DNA of 18,662 bases, from the NCBI GenBank assembly GCA_900765575.1, contig CAAFRW010000063.1, positions 1-18,662 of the forward strand, written 5' to 3'. Below the pieces are notes generated by a model. That model ran no database searches. It was not told where the DNA came from and saw only the letters and a list, made by a program, of their open reading frames with translations. The DNA is from Bacteroidaceae bacterium. GTDB taxonomy: Bacteria; Bacteroidota; Bacteroidia; Bacteroidales; Bacteroidaceae. The translations under genes and the position numbers were made by a program. Shown here piece after piece: positions 13,988 to 18,662 of the stretch. Every line of letters begins with the position of its first letter. Position 1 is the first letter of the stretch.

Positions 13988-14770
13988 ATGAATACAAAAG
14001 AGAAAAGATATTGGTTCATTTTTTGTAACGACCAACTATTATTGGAAAAAACCAAAGAGGGGTATCGGGTTCCTTATCAAAAAGAAGCTCCTATACCCCT
14101 TTCTGAATGGACACGCGTCCATGAGTTAGCTCTTTTTGACGAACAACCCTTTTATGCATACTCCATAGATAAGCCTATTGTAGAAAATGAGGTCTATGCG
14201 ATGTTCGGACTGCGTGCTTCTTTCGATATGATTCCACATACCATGTATCTGATGGCCGGCAAGGCACAAGAAATTATCTTTTGGGATAAAAACAACCGAT
14301 ATTGTCCGGTATGCGGAATGCCCATGAAATTCCATACGGCTATCAGTAAACGTTGTACGGGATGCGGTAAAGAAATCTGGGCCACTGTTTCGACAGCTAT
14401 CATTGTATTAGTACGGAAGGGCGAAGAGATATTACTGGTACATGCACGCAATTTCCGAGGTGATTATTATGGCTTGGTTGCCGGTTTTGTAGAAACAGGT
14501 GAAACACTTGAGGAGTGCGTTCAACGAGAAGTTTTTGAAGAGACGGGGTTACGTGTACAGAACATACGCTATTTCGGAAGTCAACCTTGGCCCTACCCTT
14601 GCGGATTGATGGTTGGTTTTACAGCCGATTATGCAAGTGGAGAAATTAAGCTACAAACTTCCGAACTCAGTGCCGGCAAATTCTTTACGAAAGAGAACCT
14701 TCCGGATATTCCCGGAAAAATGAGCATGGCTCGCATGCTGATTGACAGCTGGCTGGAAGCGGAGAATTAA
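13988..14770 (+). CDS. nudC: NAD(H) pyrophosphatase / NAD-capped RNA decapping hydrolase, NudC type
   Basis: This Nudix hydrolase (260 aa, NudC length) cleaves NADH to NMNH and AMP, and in characterised relatives removes NAD caps from RNA. An N-terminal domain (about 1-100) precedes a zinc ribbon with C106, C109, C123 and C126 (CPVCG, CTGCG). The Nudix box spans about 166-188 (GFVETGETLEECVQREVFEETGL) with all Gx5Ex7REUxEExGU residues. The SQPWPYP signature (198-204) is specific for the NADH-preferring NudC group. It starts 39 nt after the CbpM-like gene. The repeat array begins 35 nt after its stop, with no terminator between. Confidence 0.94.
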   Translation: MNTKEKRYWFIFCNDQLLLEKTKEGYRVPYQKEAPIPLSEWTRVHELALFDEQPFYAYSIDKPIVENEVYAMFGLRASFDMIPHTMYLMAGKAQEIIFWDKNNRYCPVCGMPMKFHTAISKRCTGCGKEIWATVSTAIIVLVRKGEEILLVHARNFRGDYYGLVAGFVETGETLEECVQREVFEETGLRVQNIRYFGSQPWPYPCGLMVGFTADYASGEIKLQTSELSAGKFFTKENLPDIPGKMSMARMLIDSWLEAEN

Positions 14771-14805
14771 AAGCTAAAGACACCTCCGCAGATTATTCTA
14801 CTTGG

Positions 14806-14973
14806 GATGTTTTTGATACTAATTTGAAAGCTAAACACAGCAGTCGAATGATACAGCAAAGCAAATGCCTGGATATTTTTGATACTAATTTGAAAGCAAA
14901 ACACAGCACGATGCAAAACGATATTGCGGGCATAGGGGATGATTTTGATACTAATTTAAAAGCTAATCACAAC
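14806..14973 (-). CRISPR. Orphan CRISPR-like mini-array: three 36-nt repeats, two 30-nt spacers
   Basis: Three near-identical 36-nt units lie at 14806-14841, 14872-14907 and 14938-14973, exactly 66 bp apart. The first two differ at 2 positions; the third differs from the first at about 4. All share TTTTGATACTAATTT followed by AAAGC and CACA(G/A)C. The 30-nt intervals (14842-14871 and 14908-14937) are unlike each other. Read on the minus strand the rightmost repeat begins GTTGTGATTAGCTTTTAAAT, and 36+30 is the usual geometry of type II arrays. From memory this start resembles repeats of Bacteroides type II-C systems; not checked. Strand is chosen from that start and from the AT-rich possible leader at 14974-15120. 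No cas gene or tracrRNA is visible in the window. Confidence 0.7.
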
Positions 14974-15120
14974 GACAATACACGAAGTGCCTGAACTTAT
15001 GAGCTATTAAAGATACCAATAAAAAACAAGCACAACAAATATAAAGAGAAATCTCACGAAACAAAACGTACTTCCTACGTAAAGAATGGAAACTAAAAAG
15101 TAAAAGTTAAAGCAATAAGC
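14974..15120. other. AT-rich stretch next to the repeat array (possible leader)
   Basis: No gene is visible. At 15012-15036 the sequence GATACCAAT, an A-rich stretch and then CACAAC echoes the array repeat at nearly the same 66-bp phase (65 and 63 bp from the matching parts of the last repeat), which could be a degenerate fourth repeat. A small ACGTA/TACGT inverted repeat lies at 15066-15080. The rest is A-rich. Confidence 0.4.
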
Positions 15121-15206
15121 TATAAAACAAAAGTGGAAAATTGAAAGTGAAAGAACCAGCCAAACATAAGTCTAAGGTTTTCTCTCACTTTCAGTTTTCC
15201 ACTTTT
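15121..15206 (-). terminator. Terminator of the phosphohexomutase gene
   Basis: A 22-nt inverted repeat (15129-15150 with 15185-15206) is complementary at all but one position, which is a G-U pair. Read on the minus strand, the hairpin ends in TTTT and then GTTTTATA. It starts 22 nt past the gene's stop codon. The A-rich flank on the other side means it could also stop transcription from the nudC side. Confidence 0.75.
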
Positions 15207-15227
15207 AATTTTCTAATCTCTTATCTT

Positions 15228-16973
15228 TTAGATTCCTAAAGACTTCTTAATAGCTTCAACCTTTTCCAACGCTGCAGCATTGGCAGACTCGTAGCACTTC
15301 GGACATCCCATCTCGCCTTTAGCTTCCATATAGAACTTTATTTTCGGTTCCGTTCCGGAAGGACGAACAGATACTTTCGTACCATCAGCACAGAAATACT
15401 GCAATACATTCGAAGTATCCGGCATATCCATATCGGTTACATGACCTTCCGCATCGGTTTGCTTCAAAGTCTTATAATCCTTCGTTAAAACAACCGGTGA
15501 ATCACCCAATGCTTTGGGAGGATTGGCACGGAAGTTTTCCATCATTGCCTTGATTTCATCCGCTCCACTCTTACCCGGTTTCACTACATTGACAGTTACT
15601 TCCTTAGAGAATCCATACTCTACATAAATATCCATCAATACATCATACAATGTCTTGCCCTGGTCTTTTGCCCAAGCACAAATCTCAGCCAACAAAGCAC
15701 AAGCCGAAACCGCATCTTTATCACGGACAAAATCTTCGGCCAGGAAGCCATAGCTTTCTTCACCGCCGCCAATATATTGTTTAATGCCTTCGTTCAAGCG
15801 AATCTGACGGGCAATCCATTTAAAGCCTGTATAGCAATCATACATCTCTATTTGGTTCTTATCGGCAATCGCCTTAATCAATTCGGTAGTTACAATGGTT
15901 TTCACAATAAACTCTTTGCCTGTCATCTTACCCATTGCCTTGCGGTTGGTAATGATGTAGTAAAGGAACAACAGGCAAGTCTGGTTACCGTTAATCAATA
16001 CCCACTCCCCTTTGTCATCTTTACAAGCCATACCTACTCTATCGGCATCTGGGTCGGAAGCCATCACAATGTCCGCATTGATTTCTTTTGCCAATTTAAT
16101 AGCCAAAGTCAACGCTTCCGCATTTTCCGGGTTCGGAGAAACAACCGTCGGGAAGTTTCCGTCTTTTATCATCTGTTCGGGAACACAATGTACATTCTCG
16201 AAGCCCCACATTTTCAACGCACGCGGAATAAGTACCATACCCGTTCCGTGGATAGGTGTATAAACAATGCCTAAATCTTTCTGACGCTGAATTACTTCCG
16301 GGTCAATAGAGATAGTCTTTACGGCATCCAGATAAAGCTTGTCCACGTCTTCGCCGATAATCTGAATCAGCTCTTTATTTCCGTCAAATTTAATATCGGC
16401 AGCCGAAGCTATCTTATTCACTTCATCAATAATACCCGTATCATGCGGAGCCAGCACCTGAGCGCCATCGTCCCAATAAGCCTTGTAGCCATTGTATTCT
16501 TTCGGGTTATGAGAAGCCGTCAGAATGATACCGCTCTGGCAACCTAAATGACGGATAGCAAATGACATTTCCGGAGTAGGACGCATATCTTCGAACAGAT
16601 ATACTTTAATGCCATTAGCAGAAAATATGTTGGCGGAGATTTCAGCAAACTTACGGCTATTGTTACGGCAATCGTGACCTACTACCACCGATATTTGCTT
16701 TAAATCCTTAAAGTTTTTATTCAAGTAATTAGACAAACCTTGAGTAGCCGCACCCACCGTATAGATGTTCATCCGGTTGGTACCCACTCCCATAATACCG
16801 CGTAAACCACCTGTTCCGAATTCAAGGTCTTTATAAAAAGCCTCAATTAAATCCGTCTTATCCGGATTTTCCAACATGCGTTTTACCTCTGCTTGAGTTT
16901 CAGCATCGTATGCGGGAGTTAACCATTTCTTTGCTTTCTCGGTTACTTCTTTAATCAATTGTTCATTTCCCAT
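15228..16973 (-). CDS. Phosphoglucomutase / phosphomannomutase (phospho-sugar mutase)
   Basis: This alpha-D-phosphohexomutase (581 aa) interconverts hexose-1- and hexose-6-phosphates in the cytoplasm and links glycolysis with polysaccharide synthesis. All four signature loops are present: FGTGGLRGIMG near 52-62, the phosphoserine loop GIILTASHNPKEYNGYK (S154), the Mg loop MASDPDADRVG (D307, D309, D311), the sugar loop GGGEESYGF (about 397-405), and the phosphate-binding loop VSVRPSGTEPKIKFY near the end. Length and the ANAAALEKVEAIKKSLG tail fit the long Bacteroidetes/Firmicutes PGM2-like group. Glucose versus mannose specificity cannot be decided. The start ATG at 16971-16973 gives a family-like N-terminus. 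It has its own -7 element and a strong terminator. Confidence 0.94.
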   Translation of the reverse strand: MGNEQLIKEVTEKAKKWLTPAYDAETQAEVKRMLENPDKTDLIEAFYKDLEFGTGGLRGIMGVGTNRMNIYTVGAATQGLSNYLNKNFKDLKQISVVVGHDCRNNSRKFAEISANIFSANGIKVYLFEDMRPTPEMSFAIRHLGCQSGIILTASHNPKEYNGYKAYWDDGAQVLAPHDTGIIDEVNKIASAADIKFDGNKELIQIIGEDVDKLYLDAVKTISIDPEVIQRQKDLGIVYTPIHGTGMVLIPRALKMWGFENVHCVPEQMIKDGNFPTVVSPNPENAEALTLAIKLAKEINADIVMASDPDADRVGMACKDDKGEWVLINGNQTCLLFLYYIITNRKAMGKMTGKEFIVKTIVTTELIKAIADKNQIEMYDCYTGFKWIARQIRLNEGIKQYIGGGEESYGFLAEDFVRDKDAVSACALLAEICAWAKDQGKTLYDVLMDIYVEYGFSKEVTVNVVKPGKSGADEIKAMMENFRANPPKALGDSPVVLTKDYKTLKQTDAEGHVTDMDMPDTSNVLQYFCADGTKVSVRPSGTEPKIKFYMEAKGEMGCPKCYESANAAALEKVEAIKKSLGI

Positions 16974-17015
16974 ATTCGTACTATTTTTAGATTTAAATTA
17001 CCAAATTAATTGTTA

Positions 17016-17023
17016 CAAATATA
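17016..17023 (-). promoter_or_regulatory. Promoter -7 element of the phosphohexomutase gene
   Basis: Minus strand TATATTTG, a full TAnnTTTG, about 43 nt before the ATG, in the 85-bp gap after the dipeptidase. No clear -33 TTTG is seen upstream of it. Confidence 0.45.
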
Positions 17024-17058
17024 TAGAAAGGGAGGGTTATCTCCTAATCCTTTTGAAA

Positions 17059-18662
17059 TTATTTTTTCAAATCGATGACTTTATAACGATTTCCGGTTTC
17101 CTGTATGACTTTCCTATTATATTCTTCAGGATATCCCGGACGAATAACGGGTGCGCACAAACCGGTAGAAGTCCGTTCGAACTTGCCGTCTTTTGTTCTC
17201 TTCACCACCAAATCGTTATATTTTACAATCAGATACTCACCCAATTTCTTCCATCCGTCGAGCATATTCTGAGCGGTTTGCACGGTATAGCCTGTTAAAT
17301 ATTCTTTCGCTTTCGCCGGACTCTCCTTATACATCTCCATCGCTTTCGCCTCTACCTCTGTCTGAACTGCAAAGAAGCCGTCTTCCGCTTGTTTCTGTAC
17401 TTCGCGCAAATCATCAATCATCAGTCCGTAACGCGGATAAATCATATTTGATACCCAGTTGCATACCCAAAATGCGGAATTCCAGGAGAAGGTTACTCCA
17501 TCGGCCACTTCTTTAGTATAACAGGGAGGCACTTCCGTTGCACAGCAATACACGGGCGTATAAGCTATCATGTTGGCATCGTCCATACCGAACCAAAGTA
17601 CACCGCCAATAGCGTTAGGCAAATTGCCACGCATTTGAGAAACAAAGGTAAAAGCAGATTGTTGAGTAGAGATGGGGCGTTCGTTGAAATAATCCTGTCC
17701 GTCTACTTTAAAAGAGAGAGGAGAAGGACGATAGGGACTGTTATACGCCCCTGCACCCAAATCTTTGGTCATATCAAGAGGAGTACCCTCGTAATGGTCG
17801 CGCATATCTTGTTGCACATCCCGCACAGAGACTTTTTTGTCCGGTTTAATATAGAGAGGCATCGGCTCACTGGTTTCTCCTTTTATATAAGAAAGGTATT
17901 TATCCATTTCCGTATTATGACGGCGATAGAAACTCCATACGCGTGCTTCGCAATAACGCAGTCCGCCAAAGTCCAACGGATTGTAGGCATCGGCAAAACT
18001 GAAGTCTTTATTCACACCGTTGAAATATCCTTTCTCACGGGCAAAAGAGATAACATCCGGAGAATACATGCAATTTTCCTTGTCCTCCATATTGAACTTA
18101 TGGATGCGCGATTGGTTGGCATGGGCAGCTATGCAATCGTCGGGAATACGAACGGCAACCCATACGGCTCCCCGTACACCGGGTCCCTTACCAATCATTT
18201 CCAATATCCAGGCTTCGTTCGGGTCGGCCACCGTAAAGCTTTCGCCTTCACTGTGATAGCCGTATTCCTTTACCAAATCGGTCATTACCTGAATGGCTTC
18301 GCGAGCAGTAGAAGCGCGTTGCAGGGCAATGTATATCAAGCTTCCGTAATCGATGATGCCGGTGCTGTCGGCCAACTCGGGACGTCCTCCGAAAGTGGTT
18401 TCGCCAATGGTTACCTGAAACTCATTGATGTTTCCTATCACATTGTAGGTTTTGGGCACTTGTTTAATTTGTCCCAGATATTGGGCCGTATCCCAATCGT
18501 AGATATCCAGCATTTCCCCTTGACTGTGGGTTGCTGCCGGAGAGTGGTACAGGTGTCCGAACATGCCGAACGAGTCGGCGGAATAAGATACGATAACCGA
18601 ACCGTCGGCTGAAGCAGCTTTTCCTACAATTAAATTGGTGCAGGCCGGCCTGTGTGTTACAA
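17059..18662 (-). CDS. Peptidase family C69 dipeptidase (5' end outside window)
   Basis: This is an N-terminal-nucleophile dipeptidase of the C69/PepD family, likely secreted or periplasmic. The frame stays open to the window edge, so the start and any signal peptide are missing; an ATG at 18564 is internal. Upstream of it the visible residues read ACTNLIVGKAASADGSVIVSYSAD. The Cys of ACTN (codon near 18640) is the expected catalytic nucleophile, exposed after cleavage of a leader. Further family motifs are NVIGNINEFQVTIGETTFGGR and FSFADAYNPLDFGGLRYCEARVW, plus a WVSNMIYPRYG segment near the C-terminus. About 534 residues are visible. The role is cleavage of dipeptides during peptide use. 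No terminator is seen in the 85-bp gap before the phosphohexomutase gene, which nevertheless has its own -7 element. Confidence 0.92.
   Translation of the reverse strand, partial: VTHRPACTNLIVGKAASADGSVIVSYSADSFGMFGHLYHSPAATHSQGEMLDIYDWDTAQYLGQIKQVPKTYNVIGNINEFQVTIGETTFGGRPELADSTGIIDYGSLIYIALQRASTAREAIQVMTDLVKEYGYHSEGESFTVADPNEAWILEMIGKGPGVRGAVWVAVRIPDDCIAAHANQSRIHKFNMEDKENCMYSPDVISFAREKGYFNGVNKDFSFADAYNPLDFGGLRYCEARVWSFYRRHNTEMDKYLSYIKGETSEPMPLYIKPDKKVSVRDVQQDMRDHYEGTPLDMTKDLGAGAYNSPYRPSPLSFKVDGQDYFNERPISTQQSAFTFVSQMRGNLPNAIGGVLWFGMDDANMIAYTPVYCCATEVPPCYTKEVADGVTFSWNSAFWVCNWVSNMIYPRYGLMIDDLREVQKQAEDGFFAVQTEVEAKAMEMYKESPAKAKEYLTGYTVQTAQNMLDGWKKLGEYLIVKYNDLVVKRTKDGKFERTSTGLCAPVIRPGYPEEYNRKVIQETGNRYKVIDLKK

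Noticed and set aside
14806..14973. Reading the three repeats as a simple minisatellite or tandem repeat
   Set aside because: The 36-nt units are conserved but the 30-nt intervals are unrelated, which does not fit tandem duplication of a 66-bp unit.
15777..16274. 165-codon open frame opposite the phosphohexomutase gene
   Set aside because: Antisense shadow; the minus-strand gene carries all catalytic loops across this stretch.
17635..18612. 325-codon open frame on the plus strand opposite the C69 dipeptidase
   Set aside because: It is antisense to a gene with clear family motifs; the open frame follows from codon bias of the real gene and its peptide shows no domain.

Overview
The window reads as chromosomal DNA of a gut-type Bacteroidales bacterium, most likely Bacteroides or a close relative. 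The main evidence is the Bacteroides primary-sigma promoter signature (TTTG or TTG near -33, TAnnTTTG near -7) in front of several genes. Supporting evidence is the gene content: class III fructose-1,6-bisphosphatase, short-chain (epimerase-like) threonine dehydrogenase, a FeoB-associated Cys-rich peptide and a C69 dipeptidase. Most genes lack Shine-Dalgarno sites and the intergenic DNA is AT-rich. It is mostly housekeeping DNA. I see no insertion sequence, phage or plasmid gene.

Layout. (1) 1-1384: 3' part of feoB and a small Cys-rich membrane peptide (ferrous iron uptake). (2) 1385-1681: promoter, tRNA-Cys(GCA), tRNA-Ser(GCT), terminator. (3) 1802-4322: divergent pair kbl (-) and SDR-type threonine 3-dehydrogenase (+), together the two-step route threonine -> 2-amino-3-ketobutyrate -> glycine + acetyl-CoA, each ending in a strong hairpin. 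(4) 4323-4870: AT-rich leader with a hairpin and two perfect palindromes sharing the core GAACGTTC. (5) 4871-8052: convergent kdgK-like PfkB kinase (+) and fbp (-), separated by a 22-nt inverted repeat. (6) 8053-8821: tRNA-Glu(CTC) with its own promoter and terminator, a terminator for the next operon, and an unannotated Cys-rich reading frame. (7) 8822-12518 (-): an operon of a membrane histidine kinase with a periplasmic-binding-protein-like sensor and a secreted 5'-nucleotidase, 4 nt apart. (8) 12695-14770 (+): a CbpA-type DnaJ, a CbpM-like modulator and a NudC-type NADH pyrophosphatase. (9) 14806-14973: three 36-nt repeats at an exact 66-bp period with two unrelated 30-nt spacers, which looks like a small orphan CRISPR array of type II geometry, followed by an AT-rich stretch. 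(10) 15121-18662 (-): a phosphoglucomutase/phosphomannomutase, its terminator, and a C69 dipeptidase cut by the window end.

Together the metabolic genes cover iron uptake, threonine to glycine conversion, ketodeoxygluconate phosphorylation, gluconeogenesis and hexose-phosphate isomerisation, nucleotide scavenging and peptide breakdown. The non-housekeeping signals most worth a second look are the cas-less CRISPR-like mini-array after nudC, the paired GAACGTTC palindromes upstream of kdgK, the kinase/nucleotidase pair, and the Cys-rich frame whose stop codon lies inside the terminator of that operon.
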